NCBI GenBank assembly: GCA_011087955.1
Contig: JAALKR010000003.1
Span: 1-37,448 of the forward strand
DNA: 37,448 bases
Direction of reading: 5' to 3'
Source of the DNA: Oligoflexia bacterium
Lineage (GTDB): Bacteria > Bdellovibrionota > UBA1018 > CAIPTA01 > JAALKR01
The notes under the pieces are model-generated. The model was not told the origin of the DNA. It saw only the letters and a program-made list of their open reading frames with translations, and did not search any database. Below are positions 1 through 9,032 of this stretch, in pieces. The position numbers and the translations under genes were made by a program. Each line of letters opens with the position of its first letter. The first letter of the stretch is position 1.

Positions 1-144
1 GACTAACTGCACCGCGAGTGAGTGGGATCCTTGAGGTGGGTTTGTTGGCGTAGCTGAAGAGCGATTCCGTTTATGTCGGCGATTTAATTTATAGGCCAAG
101 CCACCCTAGGTAAAGCCAGCACCAAAAGCCAAGAATAGTAACGT

Positions 145-175
145 AGCCTTGGGTGCAAGCCCAAGGCTTCTTTGC
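145..175 (+). terminator. Hairpin resembling an intrinsic terminator
   Basis: A perfect 9-bp stem (AGCCTTGGG at 145-153, CCCAAGGCT at 160-168) closes a 6-nt loop and is followed by TCTTTG. The U tract is short, so termination is plausible but unproven. It could end a gene lying left of the window. Confidence 0.5.
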
Positions 176-697
176 CTCGTCTAGAGCTAAGGGGATTGAG
201 GCTGCTGTGGTATTGCCATACCTCTCATATTATTTTATTGTCAGGAACCTCTAACTACTTTTGCACCGTCTGGTTTATGCACAAGTGAGCTTGGTGAAAG
301 GACTAGAGGACGAGACATGCCTAAATGTTGCGGATGACATAAAGGGCGTGTAGCATATCTTCTTTGGTTTAAGAAACAAATTAAAACTAAAAAGAACTGT
401 TATAACAGTTAGCATCGTAACAAACTTACCCAAAGATGAAAATGACCTTCTTGCCTTTGGCCTCGATGAGCTGGCCAGGCTTGGGGCCAAGAAAATTCTT
501 AACCAGCTGTAAAAGTGTCATTACAAGAGGAAACTGTCGGTCTAACTACTAAGCGATTTTGACAGTCACAGCGCGTCATTTTAAACCCTTAATTTAACCC
601 TATCTGTATTAATCCTAACCATTTTCAACTTGATTCTAACCCTTCTCAGCCAATTGAGTCGAGTTGGTTTTTTGAGGGATGCTGAGGAGGAGGGAAC

Positions 698-724
698 GGG
701 AAGGGCCTTTTGGGGGCCCTTCCC
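698..724. other. Perfect 10-bp inverted repeat
   Basis: GGGAAGGGCC at 698-707 pairs perfectly with GGCCCTTCCC at 715-724 across a 7-nt loop. No T run follows on either strand, so it is not a standard intrinsic terminator. It lies about 330 bp upstream of the M3 peptidase gene. Function unknown. Confidence 0.5.
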
Positions 725-1053
725 TAGTCGAAACAGCAGATTGGCCTATTTGGTGGCCACCTCCGCTATGGGTTTATTATTTTCCGTATTACATGCCATA
801 GCATCACCCCCCTTTCCGACCCATATAGGGCTTACTAGTCCATTATACCGAAACTGCGCCTCAGTTGTGAGCAAAGATTCTACACGTGCTACGTTTTGCC
901 TAAGTCAAAAAAGGGAGACGTGTAAGGTTTTTATTGACAGGCCTTGTTAGTTGAGGGCCCTTGTGTATCCTTGTTCTGAGTCGTACAGTGGTAGGGTCTT
1001 TTCCGGCCCCGATGGGTCGCAATTTTAGAATTAGCTGAAAAGGGGCTCTCCTG

Positions 1054-2775
1054 ATGACTGTAAATTTCCGAGGATTACCTAAATACCAAGATCGACTCTA
1101 TTATTCTGACCTGAATTGGCAGAGCCCGGAGTCTATTCGTTCCGCTTATCAATCATTGGCGGACATGGAAGTAAAAGTAGACGAGGAGGCGGTTGAGTGG
1201 CTATCCCGATGGCGAGAGCTCGATACTCTGACAGACAATGAAGGGTCCATTCGCTATATTGAAATGACCTTAGCCACAGATGACAAAGAGAGAGCTGAGG
1301 CATTCCAGTATTTTACTGGAGAGGTTCAACCAATTCTGGCTGAGATGTCGCAGGTATTACGGGAAAAGCTACTCAATACGCCCATCTTAAAGACTCGGTT
1401 GCGTAAAGAGGCTCCATTACTGCTTCGAAAGATGGAGTCGGCAGCAAGCATCTTCCGCCAAGAGAATATCCCTTTACAAACAGAATTGCGAAACTTGCAG
1501 CAGGAGTATCAATCTATCTCAGGGGCAATGACAGCCGAATGGAATGGAGAGACGGTAACATTACAATCTCTCTATAAGGAGCTTGAAGGAACGGATAGGT
1601 CTATTCGGGAAAAGGCTTATAGAGCAGCGAGTGACCGCAGGTTGCAGGACAAAGCGAAACTAGACCAGGTTTTCGATAAAATGTATGAGCTTCGTAACCA
1701 GGTAGCCAAGAATGCACATTTTGAAAACTTTCGTGACTATATGTTCGAAGCTAAGAACCGATTTGATTATACACCGGCAGAATGTGTTGAGTTTCACGAA
1801 GCCACTCAGGAATATATGGTTCCAATTCACAAGACGTTGGCTGAAGAACGTAAAAAATGCCTTGCATTAGATACAGTTCGCCCTTGGGATGGACAAATAG
1901 ACCTTTTTGGTGAGAAGCCAGTGTCGCCATTTTCTGACACCAAAGACCTGGTAGAAAAGGTTGGGACAGTATTTGAAAGTTTTGATTCTGAGCTAGCCGG
2001 CTTTTATAAACAAATGCGAACGCATGGATTATTCGATTTAGATAACCGCAAGGGAAAGGCTCCTGGTGGTTACCAAGCACTGTTACAAGAGTCAAAGCTT
2101 CCTTTTATTTTTATGAATGCGGTTGGTGTTCGTCGAGATGTAATGACGCTTCTGCATGAAAGCGGCCATGCCTTTCATTCCTTTCTGTCGCAAGAAATTG
2201 ACTCATTTCAGATGCATGCGCCCATGGAGTTTTGTGAAGTTGCATCAATGAGTATGGAATTAATGACTAATGAAAAGGTTCGAGAGGTATTTGGAAAAGA
2301 GGCATCGACTCAGTTACACCGCGGAAATGTACTTGGACTTCCGGGGACATTTACCTCCGTCTGTATGGTGGACTCTTTTCAGCATTGGGTGTATACAGCG
2401 CCGGAAGGAGCAGATTCTGAGGCGAGACACGCTAAATGGCTAGAGCTGACAAAGCTTTATAGTCCCGGAGTAGACTTTTCTGGTTTGGAAGATAAGGTCG
2501 GACCATCGTGGCACAGAGTCCTGCATATCTTTGAAGTGCCTTTCTACTATATTGAATATGGTATTGCTCAATGTGGCGCACTAATGTTTTGGCAAAAATT
2601 CGAAGAAGATCCGGCTCTTGCCATTTCTGATTATAAAGCGGCAATGTCTGCCGGCGGAACTTTGGGTTTAAAGGATCTTTTCCGTAGAGCAAATATGGAC
2701 TGGCCAATGACAAAGCCAGCGATTGCAAAGCTAGCTAGCTTTCTGGAGAGCAAGATCAATGGGCTTATTCGGTAG
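1054..2775 (+). CDS. M3 family oligoendopeptidase (PepF-like)
   Basis: A zinc metallopeptidase of the M3 (oligoendopeptidase F/thimet) family, which cleaves short peptides, usually in the cytoplasm. The zinc motif HESGH is at residues 368-372 and the third ligand is probably Glu395, in the context EFCEVASMSME, 23 residues later as expected for the family. The length of 573 residues is near the PepF norm of about 600, and there is no signal peptide. The ATG at 1054 has an AAAAGGGG ribosome site at 1038-1045. The 3' end overlaps the start of the MsrA gene by 17 nt, which suggests co-translation. Family assignment is secure; the substrate is not known. Confidence 0.9.
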   Translation: MTVNFRGLPKYQDRLYYSDLNWQSPESIRSAYQSLADMEVKVDEEAVEWLSRWRELDTLTDNEGSIRYIEMTLATDDKERAEAFQYFTGEVQPILAEMSQVLREKLLNTPILKTRLRKEAPLLLRKMESAASIFRQENIPLQTELRNLQQEYQSISGAMTAEWNGETVTLQSLYKELEGTDRSIREKAYRAASDRRLQDKAKLDQVFDKMYELRNQVAKNAHFENFRDYMFEAKNRFDYTPAECVEFHEATQEYMVPIHKTLAEERKKCLALDTVRPWDGQIDLFGEKPVSPFSDTKDLVEKVGTVFESFDSELAGFYKQMRTHGLFDLDNRKGKAPGGYQALLQESKLPFIFMNAVGVRRDVMTLLHESGHAFHSFLSQEIDSFQMHAPMEFCEVASMSMELMTNEKVREVFGKEASTQLHRGNVLGLPGTFTSVCMVDSFQHWVYTAPEGADSEARHAKWLELTKLYSPGVDFSGLEDKVGPSWHRVLHIFEVPFYYIEYGIAQCGALMFWQKFEEDPALAISDYKAAMSAGGTLGLKDLFRRANMDWPMTKPAIAKLASFLESKINGLIR

Positions 2776-3499
2776 CTTAGAAAGCTCGTTTGCAGTGAGA
2801 GCTTTGTGTGTTGCGTGCGTGACGGCTTTTTTGTTCATCATTGCCCCAGCAAATAATTACTTGTATGCATCGGGAGAAGAAAAAGGTATTCGGAAAGGGG
2901 AGAAGTCTGGACTGAGTTCGCGAAATTCACGAGGACGAGTAGAAGTGGAATCAGCAAAAAAGAAAAAACTTGGTGTTGCCACCTTTGGTGGCGGATGTTT
3001 TTGGTGTATGGAGCCCCCTTACGAAAAACAGGAGGGGGTGGAAGCGGTAGTTAGTGGCTATATGGGAGACAATGGGCAGCCCGCCCCATCCTATGGCACA
3101 GTATCTAGTGGAAAGACGAAATACCTAGAAGTGGTGCAAGTATTCTACGATCGAAAAAAAATAAAATATGACCAGCTTTTAGATATATTTTGGCAGAATA
3201 TTGATCCAACGCAGGCTGATGGTCAATTTGTGGACAAAGGCCCACAATATCTGACAGCAATTTTCTTCCATAATAGTGAGCAACGTAGACTCGCAGAACG
3301 AAGCAAAAAGAAAATTACGAAAGATCCGAGATTGCAAGGGAAGAAAGTGGTTACAGCTATTCGTTCTGCAACCGAATTCTATCCTGCAGAAGATTACCAC
3401 CAAGACTACTACAAAACGAACTCTCGCCACTATAAGCTCTATCGTCGTGGGTCTGGGCGAGACTCTTTTATAGAAAAAACTTGGAAGAAGGAACCGTAA
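2759..3499 (+). CDS. msrA: Peptide methionine sulfoxide reductase MsrA, probably exported
   Basis: Reduces methionine-S-sulfoxide in proteins. The active-site motif GCFWCME spans residues 79-85, with catalytic Cys80 and Glu85. The downstream family block beginning DPTQADGQF (149-157) and the YHQDYY motif (213-218) are both present. The protein is longer than a typical cytoplasmic MsrA because about 70 residues precede the catalytic domain: a hydrophobic segment at roughly 12-36 that looks like a signal peptide or anchor, then a basic, Ser-rich linker. This suggests action in the periplasm or at the membrane, repairing envelope proteins. The start lies inside the M3 peptidase gene. The gene converges on argS with a 76-bp gap. 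Confidence 0.93.
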   Translation: MGLFGSLESSFAVRALCVACVTAFLFIIAPANNYLYASGEEKGIRKGEKSGLSSRNSRGRVEVESAKKKKLGVATFGGGCFWCMEPPYEKQEGVEAVVSGYMGDNGQPAPSYGTVSSGKTKYLEVVQVFYDRKKIKYDQLLDIFWQNIDPTQADGQFVDKGPQYLTAIFFHNSEQRRLAERSKKKITKDPRLQGKKVVTAIRSATEFYPAEDYHQDYYKTNSRHYKLYRRGSGRDSFIEKTWKKEP

Positions 3500-3575
3500 G
3501 GAAAACCCATCCAGAAGCCATTCTCCGTTGTAAAGCCCGTAGACGACAATAAGCAGTAAAGTACTTGATGTGTTT

Positions 3576-5321
3576 CTACATTGCTTCTGGAGTCCGAATA
3601 CAAAGTAAACCAAGCGCAGAGCGAATCACAGTTCGGACGGCATCGACCACCGCCAATCTAAGTTGAATTGTCTCTGCCGCTTCGCTCTCGTCTAAAACTT
3701 TTACATTTCGATAGAAGGAATTGAAATTTTTCGATAGCTCCAATACATAGTTTGCGACAATGGAAGGCTTATTAAGGCGAACGGCGCCTTGAATCGAACC
3801 GGAGTAGTGGCCCAAGAGTTTTAAAAGTTGCATTGTCCGCGGGCAAAATTCATTCGATTCAATCAGGGTCTCTAGGCTGGATTCGGTCCAAAGACCTGTT
3901 TCCGCGGCTTTGCGTAGGATCGAGGAGGCGCGCGCGTAGGTGTATTGCAGGTACGGCCCTGTGTCGCCTTCGAAGTCGAGGACTCGATTCCAGTCAAACT
4001 CAACGTCTTTCACACGGTCCGTGGATAAGTCGTTATAAATAACCGCGCCCAAGGCGACCATTTCGGCAACTTCTTCCTTTTCCGGTAGGTTAGGGTTTTT
4101 GTTGGCGATAATCTCCGCCACTTTTGAGCGCGCTTCTTCTAGGACCTCGGCCATCAAAATAGATTGGCCCTTCCGGGTAGAGAATTTGCCTTCTTTAAAC
4201 CGGTAGAGGCCATATCTGACGTGCTCAAGCCCTGCGTGCCACTCCTTACCCATCAGTTCTAACACCTTGAAAAGTTGCTGAAAGTGCAAAGATTGCTCTG
4301 ACCCCACCACATAAAGACAACGATCAAACTGAAACTTGCCTTTGCGGTAGGTGGCGGCTGCAAGGTCTCTCGTGTGGTAAAGGGTTGTACCGTCTCCAGT
4401 CAGGATGATACACGGAGGCATTTTATAATCCTCCAACAAGACAACTTGTGCACCTTCACTTTCTTCCAATAGATTTGTATTACGTAGTTCTTGGATCACT
4501 CCATCCACTTTGTCTATATAGAAGCTCTCTCCCAGATAGTGGTCGAAGTGAACACCAAGTCGCGCATAGGTTTTCTTTAAGGTTTCTATGCTAATACCAA
4601 CAAATCTCTGCCAAAGTGCCTTAAGCTCGGGATCATTAGCTTCAATTTTCTTAAATAGCAGCCGAGCTTCGCGATCTAGGTCGGGGTTATTTTCTGCCTC
4701 TGTATGAAATCTTACATATAGCTTTGTTAGGTATTCGAGCGGATTCTTTTCAAGAGCCGACTCCTCCCCCCAATTGAGGAAAGCATAGGCAATTTTTCCA
4801 AACTGTGAACCCCAATCACCGAGATGATTAATTGCAATCACCTCATAGCCGCATGCTCGATAGAGGTTACACAAAGACTGACCGAGAACAGTATTCCGAA
4901 AATGCCCAATATGAAACTCCTTAGCTATGTTAGGACTAGAGTATTCCAAAAGAATTTTTCGTCCCGCACCTATGGAATTTTGTCGTCCAAACTGGTCTCG
5001 GTCTCGCAAAGCTTCCCGCAAGAATGTGGTAGCAGCTTCTTTTCCAAGGTTGAAATTCAAATATGGCCCTGTCGCAACCACGCCAGAGAACGGACTTTCA
5101 TCTAAATTCAATTCGGAAGCTAGCTCCTGGCAAATTTTTTTGGGAGGAGCACCTAAAGGCTTGCTTAAACGGAAACAGGGAAAAGCTATGTCGCCATGTT
5201 CCGGATTCTTGGGGCGCTCAAGCCAGGTGCAGAGATCTTCTTTCGAGATTGGGTTTTCTAAACTCTTGGAATCCAAGAATATTTTAATAAGTGCCGCAGC
5301 CCCTTGTTGATAGCGAATCAT
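3576..5321 (-). CDS. argS: Arginyl-tRNA synthetase
   Basis: Class I aminoacyl-tRNA synthetase charging tRNA-Arg. Seen in the 581-residue product: an N-terminal Add-1-like domain (about 1-110), the HIGH motif exactly at 137-140, a KMSKS counterpart FSTRKG at 380-385, and a C-terminal DALR-type anticodon-binding domain beginning near GDTGPYLQYTYARAS (452-466). Length is normal for bacterial ArgS. It is a single gene transcribed against msrA and divergent from the lipoprotein gene at 5427, with about 105 bp between the starts. No unusual feature. Confidence 0.97.
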   Translation of the reverse strand: MIRYQQGAAALIKIFLDSKSLENPISKEDLCTWLERPKNPEHGDIAFPCFRLSKPLGAPPKKICQELASELNLDESPFSGVVATGPYLNFNLGKEAATTFLREALRDRDQFGRQNSIGAGRKILLEYSSPNIAKEFHIGHFRNTVLGQSLCNLYRACGYEVIAINHLGDWGSQFGKIAYAFLNWGEESALEKNPLEYLTKLYVRFHTEAENNPDLDREARLLFKKIEANDPELKALWQRFVGISIETLKKTYARLGVHFDHYLGESFYIDKVDGVIQELRNTNLLEESEGAQVVLLEDYKMPPCIILTGDGTTLYHTRDLAAATYRKGKFQFDRCLYVVGSEQSLHFQQLFKVLELMGKEWHAGLEHVRYGLYRFKEGKFSTRKGQSILMAEVLEEARSKVAEIIANKNPNLPEKEEVAEMVALGAVIYNDLSTDRVKDVEFDWNRVLDFEGDTGPYLQYTYARASSILRKAAETGLWTESSLETLIESNEFCPRTMQLLKLLGHYSGSIQGAVRLNKPSIVANYVLELSKNFNSFYRNVKVLDESEAAETIQLRLAVVDAVRTVIRSALGLLCIRTPEAM

Positions 5322-5426
5322 ATCACTCTTGCTTACCCCAAGGCATGCTCGTTGGCCATAGGAGAATTATGCCTTTCTTTCAGTATTTCTGGCACTTAAC
5401 CGATATTCCTTGGAGAGCAGTAGATT

Positions 5427-6038
5427 GTGAAAAATGGAATGAAGCAACGTTGGCAGGTACTAATAGTCGTCCTTTGGGTCCCGTTGGCCTTATCAGGATG
5501 CATGAGTCCGGTGTCCTGGTGGGATTCTGTGGAAAAGAAGGTAAAAGACCTACACCAAGTACATGTGCGCTATAATGCTCTTGTTAAAAGCCACTCCGTG
5601 CTCAAGCAGAAACACTCCGTACTTAAGAAGAAGTACCTCAAATTAGAGCATCATCACCAACGTTTGCAAAACCAAGCTGAGCTGGCTCGTATTACTGAAG
5701 GTGTGGACCACGGGCGGCATGTGGCAAGCTATAGCCTCGAAGAGCGCTTTAAAGTGGCTATGCAACATATCCGCAACAAAAAATTCCACGATGCCTATGT
5801 TCTTTTCGAGTCAGTATTAAACTCACCGGAAGGAGCCGTTTTTCAAAATGCGAGCGTATTTTATCAAGCTGGCGTTAGTGCTTATCAAATTCGTAATTGG
5901 AAAAGAGCTAAGCAATTATTTGAGGCAGCAAGCGCACATGCACATAGCTTTAAAGACTTTGAAGTGATTCAACGTGCTGATCTGTGGTTGAAGGTACTCA
6001 ACCGTACTGAAGTGAATACAATCAGGGAAAGCAAGTAG
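5427..6038 (+). CDS. Lipoprotein with coiled coil and TPR-like domain
   Basis: Family not recognised by name. A GTG start at 5427 with GGAGAG at 5412-5417 is preferred over the ATG at 5439, which has no ribosome site. The N-terminus is a lipoprotein signal ending in LSGC, with the lipidated Cys at residue 25. Residues about 40-88 form a Lys/His/Leu-rich heptad coiled coil. The C-terminal half (about 105-200) contains helical pairs like tetratricopeptide repeats (motifs such as KKFHDAYVLFE and RNWKRAKQLFEAA). Coiled coil plus TPR recalls the Tol-associated factor CpoB, but CpoB is soluble, so this is only an analogy. The FecR-domain gene follows 18 bp later. Confidence 0.75.
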   Translation: MKNGMKQRWQVLIVVLWVPLALSGCMSPVSWWDSVEKKVKDLHQVHVRYNALVKSHSVLKQKHSVLKKKYLKLEHHHQRLQNQAELARITEGVDHGRHVASYSLEERFKVAMQHIRNKKFHDAYVLFESVLNSPEGAVFQNASVFYQAGVSAYQIRNWKRAKQLFEAASAHAHSFKDFEVIQRADLWLKVLNRTEVNTIRESK

Positions 6039-6056
6039 CACTAGGAAAGGACCCCT

Positions 6057-7163
6057 GTGATGAGGTTCAGTCAATTAATAAGGCTCAGTCAATTTATTAT
6101 TTCACTTTATACTCTTGGTGTATTTAGTGTTGCGTCCGTAAGTGCTGCGCCCGTTCTAGCCATAATTACAAAGAATGGTAAGGGCATTCAAGAGGACGAA
6201 GTAATTCAAAGTAATAAAAGTGAGATATTACAAGTCATTGATCGAGCTAATGTTCGCTATGAGCTTGGTCCAGGGTCATCTGCTTACTTTGATTCTAATA
6301 GACGTTTCCGCTTGCTACGTGGCTCAGTAGTGATGGATAGTCAGGATTGGAGAACGATGAAGACCGCGAACGCTCAACTTGAGTATTTTGGAAAGACAAT
6401 TGTCTCTTACGACTATAGAGAGAGAAGTACTTCGGCTTTTGTCGTTCGAGGGAAGGCGCGACTACGGCATGAAGCATATACCGATCGTGTGCAAAATTTG
6501 CTGAACGCTGAGGGCGCAACGATTGTTTCTGGAGGCTTTTATCCAACTTGGTTGAAGTCCTTACAGTTTACAGAAATAACTACTTGGTTACGCCGCTATG
6601 AGTGGCCTGCTAATCGTCGATTAAGCTTATTAGCTGGGCTCCAGTTAAAGAGAGGAGATTTACACGATAAAAATCGATCGAGTCGAAATGCTGCTGCTAC
6701 TGCGGAACTTCGAGCGTATTTTCCTGGACAACCAGGTCAGGCAAGGGATCTAGTTCGGGAAAAATATACTTCCTCAGAGCTTCGAGGCAAGGCACATACT
6801 TCAGTAGAGCGTGCAGCTTTAAATCGAGACAAAATAGAATTTCTTCGTCCGGAAGAGGCTGCTACTATGATACTTCCCAAAATAGAAATTCGACCGCAGA
6901 TAACAGCATTTCCGGAAAAGGATCGATACAAAAGTAGAAATTTAGCCGCTTTGGAAAAAGTTGATCGATTTGAACGTAAATCGAATAAGCCAAAAAAAGT
7001 AGTAAAGGTCTATATCAAGGAGAAGCAGCCTTATGAGCATATTAAGGACCCTGCTGTGCGATCGGCTCTATCACGCCTTGACTTAGTAGCTAAGTGGAAA
7101 GCTCGTACTAGAGAGGACGAGTTAAGAAATCGGTATTACGATCAGCTCCAAGAGAACTTCTAA
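6057..7163 (+). CDS. Exported FecR-domain protein
   Basis: The first 31 residues form a signal peptide ending near SVSAAP. Residues about 60-155 resemble a FecR domain: the LGPGSSAYFD, RLLRGSVV and TSAFVVRGKARLRH segments match the usual beta-strand pattern. Here the domain is periplasmic and unattached to a TonB sigma-regulator transmembrane segment, so a structural or peptidoglycan-associated role is more likely than iron signalling. The C-terminal 170 residues are basic and probably partly disordered. GTG at 6057 or ATG at 6060 could be the start; AGGAAAGG at 6043-6050 serves either. It sits in the envelope operon between the TPR lipoprotein and the beta-barrel gene. Confidence 0.65.
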   Translation: MMRFSQLIRLSQFIISLYTLGVFSVASVSAAPVLAIITKNGKGIQEDEVIQSNKSEILQVIDRANVRYELGPGSSAYFDSNRRFRLLRGSVVMDSQDWRTMKTANAQLEYFGKTIVSYDYRERSTSAFVVRGKARLRHEAYTDRVQNLLNAEGATIVSGGFYPTWLKSLQFTEITTWLRRYEWPANRRLSLLAGLQLKRGDLHDKNRSSRNAAATAELRAYFPGQPGQARDLVREKYTSSELRGKAHTSVERAALNRDKIEFLRPEEAATMILPKIEIRPQITAFPEKDRYKSRNLAALEKVDRFERKSNKPKKVVKVYIKEKQPYEHIKDPAVRSALSRLDLVAKWKARTREDELRNRYYDQLQENF

Positions 7164-7254
7164 AATTTGTGGGAAGTATTGCCATACATAGCGAGGGAAA
7201 TTTGTGCGGAGCCTTGCCATGCGGTATCCTGTAAGTCAGGAGCAGGAGGCTTCG

Positions 7255-7854
7255 ATGAGGAAATATGGCTGGTTAGCCGTGTTTGTATTATTGCTACTAC
7301 TATTTCCAGCAGCAGGGCAGGCTCGTCCCACGGTCGAGATTTCAGCCACGCTATCATACGGCAAGTCAGAACTAGGTAATCGCGCATTCACTCGACAGAA
7401 TCGGCATTCATTTTCAGTAGCATTTCGATTTACAAAGGTTTCGGCAATTGAAGTTTCGTATTTGAAGTCACGAACACGCGTATTCACTCCGGATGTACTT
7501 AATTCGATTATATCAGAAGTAGTTGATCAGACAGTTACCTACGATGATACAGTGTATTCTGCTTCCTGGGTTCAGAACCTTCTACCTAGTAGATTCATTT
7601 TGCAGCCTTATTTTAAAATTGGTTCCGGTAGAGTAGTTCGAAAGCAAAACGTGCATTATACAAGTATCCTGTCTAGCGAAAATTCAGAGAATATTCAAGC
7701 GTCGGCGACTGGGGTTGCGGGCGTTGGGGTTAGATTATTTCTCCTAAAGAATATGGCTCTAAAGGGAGAGTTTGTTTCCTATATACCAAAGTTTCGTCTA
7801 TCGACCTGGAAAGATTCTCAGCTTTTCACAGGTGGGTTTTCCTGGCTTTTCTAA
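7255..7854 (+). CDS. Small outer-membrane beta-barrel protein
   Basis: The chosen ATG at 7255 has AGCAGGAGG just upstream and gives a clean signal peptide (MRKYGWLAVF onward) with cleavage near GQARP; starting further upstream at 7204 would put 17 odd residues in front. The mature part of about 175 residues is made of alternating polar and hydrophobic strands and ends in the aromatic sequence FSWLF, the terminal Phe expected for BAM-inserted barrels. It resembles small OmpA/OmpW-like 8-strand barrels in size. The stop codon overlaps the next start (TAATG), so the aminopeptidase-like lipoprotein is probably translationally coupled to it. Confidence 0.7.
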   Translation: MRKYGWLAVFVLLLLLFPAAGQARPTVEISATLSYGKSELGNRAFTRQNRHSFSVAFRFTKVSAIEVSYLKSRTRVFTPDVLNSIISEVVDQTVTYDDTVYSASWVQNLLPSRFILQPYFKIGSGRVVRKQNVHYTSILSSENSENIQASATGVAGVGVRLFLLKNMALKGEFVSYIPKFRLSTWKDSQLFTGGFSWLF

Positions 7855-9011
7855 TGGGCAAAATTCTTTTTGTAAAACCTCTTTTTACTTTTTCAGTTAG
7901 TTGTTTATTGCTGAGCGGATGCTCGAATATGAGCTATATTTGGGATGCGAGTGTAGGGCAGTGGCGCTATATGAATCGTGCAAAATCTGTGAGTCAGGTT
8001 CTGGAAAATCCTCATATTAAAAAAGAAATTAAGACCGCAATTGGCTTAATTCAAGAAGTAAAGGAATATGCGATAAAGGAGATGCGTCTTAAAGCGACAG
8101 CAAATTATAGTAAGTTTGTTCAACTCGATGAAGCCTATCCGACCTATGTGGTTACGGCATCACACCCGCTCAAGCTTGAGGCGATAACCTGGTCCTTTCC
8201 CATCGTAGGGACTGTCCCTTATATCGGATTTTTTGGTAAGGACAAGGCGATTGCTTTCGCCAAAAAGGTTAAAGAGGGAAAAGAAAATCATTTCAAAATT
8301 GGTGAAGAGAAATATATGCCGGATGTGCATGTGCGGGGCGCACCGGCATACAGCACTCTCGGATGGTTTCCAGATCCTATTTTTTCCTCCATGGTACGCT
8401 CCTCAGAGCGCAGGATTGTTGATTTGGTAATCCATGAGTCTGTGCATGCTACGATTTTTATAGGATCCAATATTGAGTTCAATGAGCGTTTTGCCAACTT
8501 TGTTGGTCTAGAAGGATCCTTGGCGTTTCTACGAAATAAATACGGAGCGGATTCAGAGCAAGTTAAAAAAGCGAGATCGGAGCTTGCGGCGAATAAACTC
8601 TTTTCCGAATTTATTGATAAAATTTCGAAAGAGTATGAGGGTTCAGTGGAGAAAATCGCGGAGAAGGATACAAAAAAGGCTATCGAGAATAAAATAAAAT
8701 TTTATGCTAATTTACCGAATCGCTATGAATCCATTTGGAAAGCAGCGGGAACGAAATATTATGGTGTGACTCCAAAAAAATGGAAGCTTACCTTCGATAA
8801 ATGGAACAATGCTGTGTTGAATGCTCATCGTGTTTATCATGCAGATTTTGCCGTTATGCGTTTGCTATTTGAGTCCTGTGACAGAGATATCAAGCGATTC
8901 ATGCTTTGGGTGGCTAAAGAATACGAGGATTTTGAGGATAAATTTGCGGATGCACCCGATGATTATTTGAAGAATGTTCTGTCAGAAAAGGCTTGTCCGA
9001 AGTCAATTTGA
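7854..9011 (+). CDS. Putative aminopeptidase lipoprotein (HExxH metallopeptidase)
   Basis: Resembles the family annotated as 'predicted aminopeptidase', membrane-anchored zinc peptidases found in many proteobacteria. Seen directly: a lipoprotein signal ending LLLSGC (Cys23), the zinc motif HESVH at 194-198, and NERFANFVG at 210-218, where Glu211 is the likely third ligand. The protein has 385 residues. An upstream segment (about 155-180, with YSTLGWFPDPIFSSM) is characteristic of the family. ATG overlaps the previous stop by one base. A 15-nt direct repeat lies across the 3' end, so the extreme C-terminus may be locally rearranged. Activity itself is inferred. Confidence 0.75.
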   Translation: MGKILFVKPLFTFSVSCLLLSGCSNMSYIWDASVGQWRYMNRAKSVSQVLENPHIKKEIKTAIGLIQEVKEYAIKEMRLKATANYSKFVQLDEAYPTYVVTASHPLKLEAITWSFPIVGTVPYIGFFGKDKAIAFAKKVKEGKENHFKIGEEKYMPDVHVRGAPAYSTLGWFPDPIFSSMVRSSERRIVDLVIHESVHATIFIGSNIEFNERFANFVGLEGSLAFLRNKYGADSEQVKKARSELAANKLFSEFIDKISKEYEGSVEKIAEKDTKKAIENKIKFYANLPNRYESIWKAAGTKYYGVTPKKWKLTFDKWNNAVLNAHRVYHADFAVMRLLFESCDRDIKRFMLWVAKEYEDFEDKFADAPDDYLKNVLSEKACPKSI

Positions 9012-9026
9012 AAAAGGCTTGCCCGA
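8986..9026 (+). repeat. 15-nt direct repeat across a stop codon
   Basis: AAAAGGCTTGTCCGA at 8986-9000 recurs as AAAAGGCTTGCCCGA at 9012-9026 with one mismatch, start to start 26 nt. The stop codon of the aminopeptidase-like gene (9009-9011) lies between the copies, so this is a short tandem duplication at the gene end. Confidence 0.6.
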
Positions 9027-9032
9027 TATATT

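Larger units (their letters stand above)
1..1053. other. Gene-poor leading region
   Basis: No convincing gene is seen here. A 16-codon open stretch ending in a stop at 51-53 (+) could be the tail of a gene that begins outside the window; the hairpin at 145-168 would suit its terminator, but this is weak. A TTG-started frame at 630-950 (+) and small frames on the minus strand at 275-490 and 426-521 lack ribosome binding sites and recognisable domains. Around 575-645 there are several loose copies of a TAACCCT-like motif. No tRNA or rRNA signature was noticed. Confidence 0.5.

Noticed and set aside
426-521. 31-codon minus-strand frame with protein-like composition (starting MTLLQLVKNFLG)
   Set aside because: No ribosome site, and too short to support without conservation data.
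630-950. 106-codon frame with a TTG start
   Set aside because: No ribosome site, no recognisable domain, and it runs through the perfect 10-bp hairpin at 698-724; coding is unlikely.
3510-3591. Inverted repeat TCCAGAAGC...GCTTCTGGA between msrA and argS
   Set aside because: The loop is 64 nt and one arm lies inside argS, so it is not a convincing terminator.
5291-5575. 94-codon plus-strand frame overlapping the lipoprotein start
   Set aside because: It competes with the lipoprotein frame, which has a signal peptide, lipobox and ribosome site; no domain is seen in the alternative.
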